Below, one piece after another: positions 6,309 to 12,068 of a stretch of 12,068 nt of DNA. The notes beneath the pieces are model-generated. The model did not search any database. It was not told where the DNA came from and was given only the letters and a program-made list of their open reading frames with translations. Both the position numbers and the translations under genes were made by a program. Each line of letters starts with the position of its first letter. Position 1 is the first letter of the stretch. The stretch lies in the NCBI GenBank assembly GCA_035480695.1, contig DATIHM010000023.1:1-12068 (forward strand), read 5' to 3'. This stretch comes from DATBED01 sp035480695 (lineage in GTDB: Bacteria; Patescibacteriota; Saccharimonadia; Saccharimonadales; UBA4665).

Positions 6309-6821
6309 ATGTCAGAGATCCTACACGGAACGACTCCTTCTATAGAAGAGCAGAAGCGCCTTTACCGGGCAACGAATTTGGGCCTAATGAATTGGCTGGA
6401 AGAGAAGGGCACTCTGACAGTGGCAAAAAAATTCTTTGCCAAATGGCTTTTCACGCCCGAGGGCGGAGACCTTGAGCTTTATGCAGATGAAATAACCCCC
6501 CAGCAACTAGCCGGCAGACTAAGCACGAATGGTAGTTATTCTTTGTTGATGAGCCGGGACGAAGAGAGGCTCTCCACCTCCTTAACTTGGTATGAAATTG
6601 TTTTTGATAGCGGTATTTTCGCTAAAGGCGTTGTGGTGGGCAAAGTCCGGCGCACGCCGAATACAACGACTGATGAACCTTTCTACTACAGGGGGTTTGA
6701 CCAGCACGACCTTGATTACGTTAAGGAAGCTGCCACAAGACTAGATATGCTGAGGACTTCAGGGTTGCCGAATTTATCTGAAGATTTGTACGAAATCCAG
6801 GATCCCAGTTTACATGCTTAG
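6309..6821 (+). CDS. Hypothetical soluble protein, 170 residues
   Basis: Not recognised. A soluble, mixed-charge protein without signal peptide or membrane segment. The N-terminal third is helical and aromatic (LYRATNLGLMNWLEEKG, FFAKWLF). The middle has alternating strand-like stretches (GSYSLLMSRDEERLSTSLTW, YEIVFDSGIFAKGVVVGKV). The C-terminal third is again helical and acidic (HDLDYVKEAATRLDMLR). No catalytic motif stands out. Codons are more AT-rich than in valS and tsaD on either side, so it may be accessory or lineage-specific. It has its own promoter and a nearly leaderless start, diverges from valS, and its last 12 nt overlap the 3' end of convergent tsaD (6810-6821). Confidence 0.75.
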   Translation: MSEILHGTTPSIEEQKRLYRATNLGLMNWLEEKGTLTVAKKFFAKWLFTPEGGDLELYADEITPQQLAGRLSTNGSYSLLMSRDEERLSTSLTWYEIVFDSGIFAKGVVVGKVRRTPNTTTDEPFYYRGFDQHDLDYVKEAATRLDMLRTSGLPNLSEDLYEIQDPSLHA

Positions 6822-7868
6822 GTTGGGCGTAATCTCCAGAGTATAGGGGTTGGCCTGGGGCTGGTCGAGTTTCATTTTGAAGCAGCCCAGGGTGGCGACC
6901 ATGGCGCCGTTGTCGGTGCAGAGTTCGGGGTCAGGGAACTGCAAGGTCAGGGGAATCACCTCTGTTAATTGGCGGCGAAACTCGGCACTGGCGGCCACGC
7001 CACCGGCGATGACCACGCTTTTGGGCTCGAATTCCTCGTAAGCCAGTCTGGCCTTGTCGACGACGGTTTCGACCGCCACGCGCTGGAAGCTGGCGGCTAT
7101 ATCGACCTTCTGGGCGTCATTCAGGCGCTCTGGCAGCTTCGTGGAGGGAAAAGCGTAACCTTCGCCGATTTCGGCCTGCGCCAGCCTTAAAACGGCCGTT
7201 TTGGGGCCGCTGAAGCTGAAATCGTATTTACCCATCTTGGCCTTTGGAATCTGGAATTTGTGCGGGTCGCCATTTTTAGCGGCTTCGGCCACCGAAGGGC
7301 CGCCAGGGTAGGGCAGTCCGAGCATCTTGGCAACCTTGTCGAACGCCTCCCCGATGGCGTCGTCCTGCGTCTGGCCGAGAAGGGTGTAATCAAAGTGGTT
7401 GCGGAAAAGCACCAGCTGGCTGTGGCCACCGCTGACTATAATCGCTAACATCGGGAATTCGGGCTGCCGGGCAGGGAAGTGGTAGCCCGCCAGCGGCGAC
7501 TCCGTCAGGAAGTTGGCGTAGACGTGCGCCTCGACGTGGTTGATGCCGTAGAGCGGCTTTTGGCGGGCGATGGCCAGGGTGCGGGCTGTCATAACTCCTA
7601 TGAGGAGGCTGCCGCCAAGCCCGGCGCCGTGGGTTACAGCGATAGCGTCGATGTCATCCCAGCCGCAGGCCGCGTCGTCGAGCGCCTGCTGCATCACCGG
7701 TAAAATCGCCTCGATGTGGCTGCGGGCTGCAATCTCCGGAACGACGCCGCCGTACTGCTTGTGCAGGTCCATGCTCGAGGCGACAGCGTTACTCAGCAGC
7801 CGCCGGCCGTCTTTGACGACAGCGGCTGCCGTTTCATCACAACTGGTTTCGATTCCCAGAACTCTCAA
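6810..7868 (-). CDS. tsaD: tRNA N6-threonylcarbamoyladenosine (t6A) transferase TsaD
   Basis: A 352-residue protein of the Kae1/TsaD family (ASKHA fold). It transfers the threonylcarbamoyl group from threonylcarbamoyl-AMP to A37 of ANN-decoding tRNAs, working with TsaB and TsaE; the latter are not in this window. Visible motifs are the N-terminal RVLGIETSCDETAAAVV, the metal-binding HVEAH within GINHVEAHVYANF, the phosphate-binding VSGGHSQLVLF, the GEAFDKVAKMLGLPYPGGP block, VIAGGVAAS, and the CTDNGAMVA block near the C-terminus. Length fits the family (about 340). The start is the TTG at 7868: it places the N-terminus at the conserved LGIETSCDET and has an SD GGAG 5 nt upstream. The longer frame to 7949 would add 27 unconserved Cys/aromatic residues across the divergent promoters. 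Confidence 0.96.
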   Translation of the reverse strand: MRVLGIETSCDETAAAVVKDGRRLLSNAVASSMDLHKQYGGVVPEIAARSHIEAILPVMQQALDDAACGWDDIDAIAVTHGAGLGGSLLIGVMTARTLAIARQKPLYGINHVEAHVYANFLTESPLAGYHFPARQPEFPMLAIIVSGGHSQLVLFRNHFDYTLLGQTQDDAIGEAFDKVAKMLGLPYPGGPSVAEAAKNGDPHKFQIPKAKMGKYDFSFSGPKTAVLRLAQAEIGEGYAFPSTKLPERLNDAQKVDIAASFQRVAVETVVDKARLAYEEFEPKSVVIAGGVAASAEFRRQLTEVIPLTLQFPDPELCTDNGAMVATLGCFKMKLDQPQANPYTLEITPNLSM

Positions 7869-7873
7869 GGCAA

Positions 7874-7877
7874 CTCC
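7874..7877 (-). promoter_or_regulatory. Ribosome binding site deciding a TTG start for tsaD
   Basis: GGAG on the minus strand lies 5 nt before the TTG at 7868. No ATG or in-frame GTG lies at a usable distance, so this SD supports a non-AUG start for an essential gene. Confidence 0.6.
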
Positions 7878-7886
7878 ACAATAATA

Positions 7887-7915
7887 TTGACAAAAACAGA
7901 TATTTTTGCTAATAT
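7887..7915 (+). promoter_or_regulatory. Promoter of the 468-residue membrane protein gene
   Basis: TTGACA (7887-7892), a 17-nt spacer, then TAATAT (7910-7915) preceded by TGC (an extended -10). Transcription should begin near 7922, so the ATG at 7916 is not transcribed and 7967 is the start. The leader of about 45 nt is A-rich and has no SD. Confidence 0.6.
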
Positions 7916-7928
7916 ATGCACAAGTCAA
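7900..7928 (-). promoter_or_regulatory. Probable tsaD promoter, overlapping the divergent promoter
   Basis: On the minus strand TTGACT (7928-7923), a 17-nt spacer, then AAATAT (7905-7900), a weak -10. It would give a tsaD leader of about 25 nt that carries the GGAG site. It lies almost exactly on top of the opposite-facing promoter at 7887-7915. Confidence 0.45.
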
Positions 7929-7966
7929 ATAAAAAACAAAAACAGCCAACTACAGATTACAGCATC

Positions 7967-9373
7967 ATGAGCGAACACGCACCACAAACCCCACCAGCCC
8001 CTGAAAAGCACTCGGCACCGATTCCGGAAAGCGCTGGCATTGCAGCCCGCGGCGTGCACCATATAAGGCAGATGGGTGTCAGGGCAGCTGCCTCCAAGAC
8101 TGGCTTGCGCGTGCGCGCCAAGGCCAACGAGTTGGCTGAAAAGGCTGCAGAACGGTGGGATTCGGGCGAAACTGACGCTGTTGAGATACCGTCTCCTACT
8201 TCAGAGCCGGAAGTTTCCGACGGAGCTGTCCAGCCGGCCCGTGGCCGAGTTAGGGAGGTTATGGACAAGGCAGCTGAACAGGTTAAGCAACAAGCCGGCC
8301 CTCGCACAGCCAAACTAAGGGAACATGTCAGCCCGAAGTTGGCTGGCACCAAGGAACGCATACGCCCGTCAGTCAACAAAGCAAAAGGCCACGCCAAGTC
8401 AGGCATCACCAATGTCAGGAAAAGTGCGAAAAAGGCATCAGACAGCGCCGTTGAATACTTTAGCGATGAAGAATACGGCAAGCGCCGCAAAGCTACGGCA
8501 GCCGGTGTAGTAGCTGTGGCTGCCGTAGCCACAGCTTACGGCGCCTACAGGCTGCATTCAAAGCGGGAAGCTGCTCGCGGAAGGGCTGAAGAAGAGGCTC
8601 GCGGAAGGGCTGAAGAAGAGGCTCGCCGGGAAGCGAGTCGCCACGTCAAACCCGAAGAGCGCACCTATCGATTCGTAGAGAACGCGGCTACCAAGCAAAA
8701 AGAGGCTTTCAGCACCAAGGTTTACAACCATGACGGCCAGGAAATCTCGTTCGACACCCCGGAGGGCCGCCGTGCCGACCGACGCATCCGCATCGTAACC
8801 GACCAGGGCGAATTCCTGATTTATGACGACAAGGTCTTCAAAGTAGGCGAAGTTGATGGCGACGGCAAACCCAAAGGCCGTCCAATCAACCATAATACTA
8901 AAGAGAAGTTAAATAAGAAGTGGGCCAAGCGTCTAGAAATGAAAGACAAAGATGGCAACCCTATCCCAGTCGGCGCCTCTGAGAAGCTGGATTACAAGTT
9001 AGGCTTAGCTAACAGCCGCGTCTTGGATGCAGCAAGACTTGGCGATGACTATGCTATAGACGGTACAAGCATCGGTAAAGTTTCGGGCGTCGAGTTCCTC
9101 ACCTCGAAATTGCCCGAGCACGACCCGATTTTCAGGAACAAGAATTATGAGCTAATTAACGGCGAAAAGGGCACCATACCTGCCCGTAAACCCAATGTGC
9201 CTGCCGGTGGCAAAGACCGTTTCCGCGAGCTAGAAGATGGCCCATTCAAAGGTTATGTACCCGAGTTCCTCAAGCGGTCGGAACCGCTTGAGCTGGAAGA
9301 CCTGGAGACCAAAGACGGCGATGACGGTCATGCCAAACACACAAAGCGGGTCAAGCACGCCGGCAAGAAATAA
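7967..9373 (+). CDS. Large basic Ala/Lys-rich protein with one central membrane helix
   Basis: A 468-residue protein, not recognised. Residues 1-25 are Pro-rich. Residues about 25-170 are rich in Ala, Lys and Arg, with repeated amphipathic helices (NELAEKAAERW, REVMDKAAEQVKQQA, SPKLAGTKERIRPSVNKAKG, SGITNVRKSAKKASDSA). This resembles the low-complexity style of H1-like or LEA/apolipoprotein-like proteins but is not a family match. A small, Ala/Val-rich membrane helix lies at about 176-196, followed by a charged RAEEEAR repeat (about 201-221) and a soluble C-terminal region (230-468) with strand-like segments (RRIRIVTDQGEFLIYDDKVFKVGEV) and a Lys/His-rich end. No signal peptide is present. The start at 7967 is chosen because the -10 box directly abuts the other candidate ATG (7916). 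It is divergent from tsaD, and the MurE-like gene starts 20 nt downstream. A membrane-anchored scaffold or DNA/wall-binding role is only a guess. Confidence 0.8.
   Translation: MSEHAPQTPPAPEKHSAPIPESAGIAARGVHHIRQMGVRAAASKTGLRVRAKANELAEKAAERWDSGETDAVEIPSPTSEPEVSDGAVQPARGRVREVMDKAAEQVKQQAGPRTAKLREHVSPKLAGTKERIRPSVNKAKGHAKSGITNVRKSAKKASDSAVEYFSDEEYGKRRKATAAGVVAVAAVATAYGAYRLHSKREAARGRAEEEARGRAEEEARREASRHVKPEERTYRFVENAATKQKEAFSTKVYNHDGQEISFDTPEGRRADRRIRIVTDQGEFLIYDDKVFKVGEVDGDGKPKGRPINHNTKEKLNKKWAKRLEMKDKDGNPIPVGASEKLDYKLGLANSRVLDAARLGDDYAIDGTSIGKVSGVEFLTSKLPEHDPIFRNKNYELINGEKGTIPARKPNVPAGGKDRFRELEDGPFKGYVPEFLKRSEPLELEDLETKDGDDGHAKHTKRVKHAGKK
8573..8620 (+). repeat. Perfect 24-bp in-frame tandem duplication
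   Basis: Two identical 24-bp units (8573-8596 and 8597-8620), each encoding ARGRAEEE, with a partial third copy (GCTCGC) following. They lengthen the charged helix just after the membrane segment of the 468-residue protein. Base-perfect identity suggests recent slippage, so copy number may vary among strains. Confidence 0.9.
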
Positions 9374-9381
9374 GCGTTTAG

Positions 9382-9387
9382 TATACT
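9382..9387 (+). promoter_or_regulatory. -10 box TATACT, leaderless start of the MurE-like gene
   Basis: TATACT is followed by six bases (TGAGGG) and the ATG at 9394. GAGGG touches the ATG, too close to act as an SD. No -35 was found. Confidence 0.5.
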
Positions 9388-9393
9388 TGAGGG

Positions 9394-10692
9394 ATGAGTT
9401 TGCGTGAGCTGGTCAAGAAGCTGATTCCGCGCAGCCTGTTTGACGCCGTCGAGCCGTATGGCCACCTGGCGGAGGCGTTCGTGCGGCACGCGCTGGCCGG
9501 CTTTCCGGGCCGCGGCCTGAAAGTCATCGGCGTGACCGGCACCAACGGCAAGACGTCGACCACCTTCATGATCCATAAGATGCTGAGCGAGTCCGGCTTG
9601 AAGACCGGCATTATGACGACCGTCGCCTACGGCATCGACGACGACATCAAGAACCAAGTTCAGCACTACACCAACGTGCCTGTACCGGAGTTCATCCGCC
9701 GCCTGAAATGGATGCGTGCCCAGAAAATCGACTGGCTGGTGCTCGAAGTGACGAGCCAGGGCCTGGCGCAGCACCGCGTGTTCGGCGTGCCGTTTTCGGT
9801 CGGCGTGATGACCAATGTGACGCACGAGCACCTCGATTATCACAAGACTTTCGAGCGCTATGTCGAGGCCAAGCGGATGCTGTTCAAGCGCACGGCTAAG
9901 AACCGGAAGGGCCTGGGCGTCGGCATCGCCAACGCCGAAGACCCGAACGGCGAGTACTTCGCCAAGACGACTCCTCACCCCATGACTTACGGCATAAAGA
10001 AGGGCGACGTGCAGGCCGAAAACGTCAAACTGACACCGGCCGGCAGCGACTTCACGGCCGTGGCCGGCAACGAGAAATACCAGATTCACTGCAACATTCC
10101 TGGCGGATTTTATGTGCAGAATGCGCTGGCGACGGTTTGCGTGGGCCGGGCGCTCGGCCTTTCCGGCGAGCAGATAGAGAAGGGAATTGCCGCGCTTCAA
10201 GGTGTCGAAGGGCGCATGGCCACGATTGACGAAGGCCAGGATTTCGCCGTCATCGTCGACTACGCACACACGCCCGACAGTTTCGAGAAGCTATTCAAAG
10301 ACATGCGCCCCGTCGTGAAAGGCAAGCTTATCGTGGTGTTCGGCAGCGCCGGCCGCCGCGACGAAGGCAAGCGCGCCGTTCAGGGCGAGCTGGCCGGCAA
10401 ATATGCCGATGAGGTCGTGGTTACCGAAGAGGACGACCGCGACGTCGACGGCCACGAAATCATGGACCAGATCGCGGCCGGCGCCGAAAAAGCCGGCAAA
10501 GTGCAGGGCAAAGACCTCTTCCTAATCCTCGACCGGCCGGAAGCGATTAGCTTCGCCGTCAAACGCGCCCAAAAGGGCGACACCGTGCTGCTCCTGGGCA
10601 AAGGCCACGAAAAGACCATCGAGCGCGCCGACGGCGAGCACCCGTGGGACGAAATCGGCACCGCTCACGCCGCCCTCAAGAACCTTCATTGA
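9394..10692 (+). CDS. MurE-type Mur ligase (UDP-MurNAc-tripeptide synthetase-like)
   Basis: A 432-residue ATP-dependent amide ligase closest to MurE, which adds the third amino acid to UDP-MurNAc-L-Ala-D-Glu in the cytoplasm. Visible are the P-loop GVTGTNGKTSTT (47-58), EVTSQGLAQHRV (118-129), TNVTHEHLDYH (140-150), the probable carbamylated lysine in VEAKRMLF (K160), QNALATVCVGRALG (242-255), VEGRM (271-275), VIVDYAHTPDSFEKL (287-300), FGSAGRRDEGKR (316-327) and LGKGHEKTIE (401-410). Two oddities stand out. Only about 45 residues precede the P-loop where MurE usually has about 100, so most of the UDP-binding first domain is missing. Where MurE has DNPR (DAP-type) or a DNPA-like motif, this protein reads TEEDDRDVD (344-352), so the amino acid added cannot be predicted. 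It is preceded by a leaderless-type -10 box; its stop overlaps the next gene's -35. The family is sure; murE itself is probable. Confidence 0.9.
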   Translation: MSLRELVKKLIPRSLFDAVEPYGHLAEAFVRHALAGFPGRGLKVIGVTGTNGKTSTTFMIHKMLSESGLKTGIMTTVAYGIDDDIKNQVQHYTNVPVPEFIRRLKWMRAQKIDWLVLEVTSQGLAQHRVFGVPFSVGVMTNVTHEHLDYHKTFERYVEAKRMLFKRTAKNRKGLGVGIANAEDPNGEYFAKTTPHPMTYGIKKGDVQAENVKLTPAGSDFTAVAGNEKYQIHCNIPGGFYVQNALATVCVGRALGLSGEQIEKGIAALQGVEGRMATIDEGQDFAVIVDYAHTPDSFEKLFKDMRPVVKGKLIVVFGSAGRRDEGKRAVQGELAGKYADEVVVTEEDDRDVDGHEIMDQIAAGAEKAGKVQGKDLFLILDRPEAISFAVKRAQKGDTVLLLGKGHEKTIERADGEHPWDEIGTAHAALKNLH

Positions 10693-10717
10693 CCAAACCT
10701 ACAAAGAAGTATATAAT
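10689..10717 (+). promoter_or_regulatory. Strong promoter overlapping the MurE-like stop codon
   Basis: TTGACC (10689-10694), a 17-nt spacer, then a perfect TATAAT (10712-10717). The -35 includes the TGA stop of the preceding gene. Transcription should start near 10724, giving an 11-nt leader with GGAAG (10723-10727) 7 nt before the ATG at 10735. Confidence 0.75.
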
Positions 10718-10734
10718 ATCTTGGAAGATCGCTT

Positions 10735-11859
10735 ATGGTTGACGCAGCAGAATACACGGAAAGATTGGTAACGCCCCATCCGAGGCTGAATAAGCCAGAT
10801 TCGCCACAGCCTCTAGGGTTTGTGATTCGTGAAGCCCTGATTGCCGAAGACCTGGAAGGGTTAGAAGACCAGGGCAAGGAAAAGTTCAAAACCAGACTAG
10901 CCGCTGCCGATTACATAGCCCTGCAAGTAAGGAGCGCCCTATGGGTACCTCAAGCGACAAGGAAGCGTAACGATTTTGTAGAGGATGAAGTTTCGAATCC
11001 ACCTACACTTGAAGACCTGAAGAGGAAGCAGGTAGCAGCCTGTACTGGCTTCACCCTCGTCACATCAGTCTATCTTGAAGATAACGGCATCGACCACTGG
11101 GTTGGTTTCGCTAATGGCCATTGGCTTGTAGCAATCGATTCAGAAGAAGACAGGAGCCTACAGCTAATAGATCCCATGACACCCGAAGTAGGCCAAAATG
11201 CCTGGACGGCTTTGATAAACAGCTCAGTAAAGCAAACCCAGCGCAACTTGGAAACGATTGGCCGTGCAGCTGTATTGCTTAATGGACATAGGCTTTGGAG
11301 AAACATGCGCCCAATGGCAGATGAAAAAGCAGTCTACCCATGGATGGAAGAGCAGGCAAGCGTCAATGTTTTAGGTCAGCAAAAAATCGCCGATAAAATC
11401 GCCATGAGTTTTTTCCAGCCAGAAGAAGGGCAAGATGTTATCCAGGCGTATAGCCGCTTCAGGCATGCCTCAATCAATAACGACCTGGAAGCAGCTACTC
11501 GGGCGTTGGACGAAATCGGGCCGCGGTTCCCCAACATGGACGCACGCAACCGCCACACCGAACTGCGCTGGGTAATTGCTGGCCTGGCCAACAGCGGACG
11601 GTTCGCTGAAGCCAAACGGATAATCAGATCTTACTTTGAAACGTTTACTTTCATAGACGATAGCCGTTTCCATGAAGCTGAAGGTGATGCCTTGAAGCTG
11701 CTGGCTCGAGCCAGCAGCGACCCAGATGTGGCGCAAGAAGCTATCGAAAGCTATGAAAGAGCCTTGAAGATGCCGAAGTCTTACCACAGGGCAGTTGAAG
11801 GCAAAATCACGAAACTTTCAAAACAGAAAGAAAAAATGTCGAGCACAAGAGAGGGTTGA
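10735..11859 (+). CDS. Transglutaminase-like protein with C-terminal TPR-like helices
   Basis: A 374-residue cytoplasmic protein (no signal peptide). Residues about 95-150 read like a transglutaminase/papain-fold core: a cysteine at the head of a helix (AACTGFTLVTSVYL, C103), then GHWLVAID (H129), then LIDPM (D146). Order and spacing fit a Cys-His-Asp triad. Residues about 230-370 are all helical with repeat-like pairs (YSRFRHASINNDLEAATRALDEI, AGLANSGRFAEAKRIIRSYF, AQEAIESYERALKMP) resembling TPR units. A transglutaminase-like domain followed by TPR is also the architecture of SirB1-type proteins, but I cannot establish homology. The activity could be protease, amidase, transferase or none. 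It lies between the MurE-like gene and groES but has its own strong promoter, and its codons are more AT-rich than the ligase's. The groES -35 covers its stop codon. Confidence 0.72.
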   Translation: MVDAAEYTERLVTPHPRLNKPDSPQPLGFVIREALIAEDLEGLEDQGKEKFKTRLAAADYIALQVRSALWVPQATRKRNDFVEDEVSNPPTLEDLKRKQVAACTGFTLVTSVYLEDNGIDHWVGFANGHWLVAIDSEEDRSLQLIDPMTPEVGQNAWTALINSSVKQTQRNLETIGRAAVLLNGHRLWRNMRPMADEKAVYPWMEEQASVNVLGQQKIADKIAMSFFQPEEGQDVIQAYSRFRHASINNDLEAATRALDEIGPRFPNMDARNRHTELRWVIAGLANSGRFAEAKRIIRSYFETFTFIDDSRFHEAEGDALKLLARASSDPDVAQEAIESYERALKMPKSYHRAVEGKITKLSKQKEKMSSTREG

Positions 11860-11884
11860 CCAGCTTTTGGCACTCTGGTACGAT
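11856..11884 (+). promoter_or_regulatory. groES promoter
   Basis: TTGACC (11856-11861), a 17-nt spacer, then TACGAT (11879-11884). The -35 overlaps the TGA stop of the upstream gene and the -10 lies inside the CIRCE element. Expected transcription start is near 11891, giving a leader of about 69 nt. Confidence 0.8.
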
Positions 11885-11893
11885 GAGTGCTAG
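11867..11893 (+). promoter_or_regulatory. CIRCE operator (HrcA-binding site)
   Basis: TTGGCACTC, 9 nt, then GAGTGCTAG. This matches the CIRCE consensus TTAGCACTC-N9-GAGTGCTAA with one change in each arm. It covers the -10 box of the groES promoter, the classic arrangement for HrcA repression relieved by heat shock. An hrcA gene is expected elsewhere in the genome. Confidence 0.93.
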
Positions 11894-11959
11894 AAGCAGG
11901 TGGCCAGTGCGAGAGGTCAGCTGCGAAAAATCCGGAATTCCATTCTAAAAGGAGGTTCT

Positions 11960-12068
11960 ATGAGCGCACCGTTGCAGCCATTGGGTGACTACGTAGTCGC
12001 CGTGGCCGAAGAGGCCGAAACCAAAACCGCCAGCGGGTTGTATCTTCCCGACAAGGCACAGGAAAAGC
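11960..12068 (+). CDS. groES: Co-chaperonin GroES (5' end only)
   Basis: The first 36 codons plus one base of the 10-kDa chaperonin, which caps the GroEL folding chamber; the window edge cuts it off. The sequence MSAPLQPLGDYVVAVAEEAE, then TKTASGLYLPDKAQEK, follows the family pattern (PLGDRVVV...E...TASGI.LPD.A.EK). The usual Arg after PLGD is Tyr here. The start is fixed by a strong SD (AAGGAGGT, 11949-11956), with GGAGG 4 nt before the ATG. The leader starts within the CIRCE element, so HrcA-dependent heat-shock control is expected. groEL would be expected downstream but lies outside the window. Confidence 0.95.
   Translation, partial: MSAPLQPLGDYVVAVAEEAETKTASGLYLPDKAQEK

Noticed and set aside
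7869..7949. Upstream start that would extend TsaD by 27 residues
   Set aside because: The added residues are Cys- and aromatic-rich, not found in the family, and are encoded by the divergent promoter region. The TTG with an SD fits the conserved N-terminus.
7916..7966. ATG at 7916 as start of the 468-residue protein
   Set aside because: It touches the end of the -10 box, so it would not be in the mRNA. The 17 added residues are Lys/Gln-rich from an A-rich leader.
9328..10269. Long open frame (313 codons) on the minus strand
   Set aside because: It lies opposite the MurE-like gene, whose motifs are unmistakable. Long antisense frames are expected opposite GC-rich coding sequence, and the translation is a low-complexity His/Arg/Leu-rich shadow.
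10690..11859. Possible alternative genetic code (UGA read as Gly)
   Set aside because: Two genes end naturally with TGA just before well-placed next promoters, and Trp and Gly positions in valS, tsaD and the MurE-like gene need no in-frame TGA.

Overview
The window looks like chromosomal DNA from a Candidate Phyla Radiation (Patescibacteria) bacterium. Saccharibacteria (TM7) is my best guess. This is inferred from gene style: a compact array of housekeeping genes (HIT hydrolase, valS, tsaD, a short MurE-type ligase, groES) interspersed with small membrane proteins and lineage-specific unknowns, very short intergenic gaps, and many genes with a -10 box but no Shine-Dalgarno (SD) site. TGA is used as a stop (at 10690-10692 and 11857-11859), so the UGA-Gly code of Gracilibacteria/SR1 does not apply. 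Core genes use GC-rich codons. The unknown genes at 70-345, 6309-6821 and 10735-11859 are visibly more AT-rich.

Layout. 70-345 (+) is a three-helix membrane protein. 377-1543 (-) is a four-helix membrane protein with a large outside domain. It is divergent from a HIT-family hydrolase (1591-1983, +), which is followed by a 58-residue two-helix protein (1998-2174, +) and an XRE repressor-type HTH fused to a HAD domain (2228-3076, +). Converging on the fusion gene with no spacer is an 82-residue unknown (3077-3325, -). It has its own strong promoter and a leader of about 160 nt that holds a possible 23-codon upstream ORF and a stem-loop. Then come valS (3553-6192, -), a divergent 170-residue unknown (6309-6821, +), and tsaD (6810-7868, -), whose 3' end overlaps that unknown. 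tsaD shares face-to-face overlapping promoters with a large basic single-span membrane protein (7967-9373, +). A MurE-like ligase lacking much of the usual N-terminal domain (9394-10692, +), a transglutaminase-like/TPR-like protein (10735-11859, +) and the start of groES (11960 to the window end) complete the window. groES has a promoter overlapped by a CIRCE element.

How it works together. There is no single pathway: the region mixes translation quality (valS, tsaD), wall synthesis (MurE-like), proteostasis (groES under HrcA/CIRCE) and envelope proteins. Nearly every gene has its own promoter, so operon structure is weak. The most striking regularity is the start architecture. At five genes a -10 hexamer lies exactly 6 nt before the start codon, and at two more 5 or 7 nt before it. 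The predicted transcript therefore begins at or next to the start codon (leaderless mRNA). Genes with a real 5' leader (82-residue unknown, tsaD, groES) carry SD sequences instead. This rule also helps choose starts for the HIT, XRE-HAD and valS genes.

No tRNA, rRNA, CRISPR array, insertion sequence or convincing intrinsic terminator was seen. The longest non-coding stretch is 3326-3552 (227 nt); it holds the promoter and leader of the 82-residue gene.
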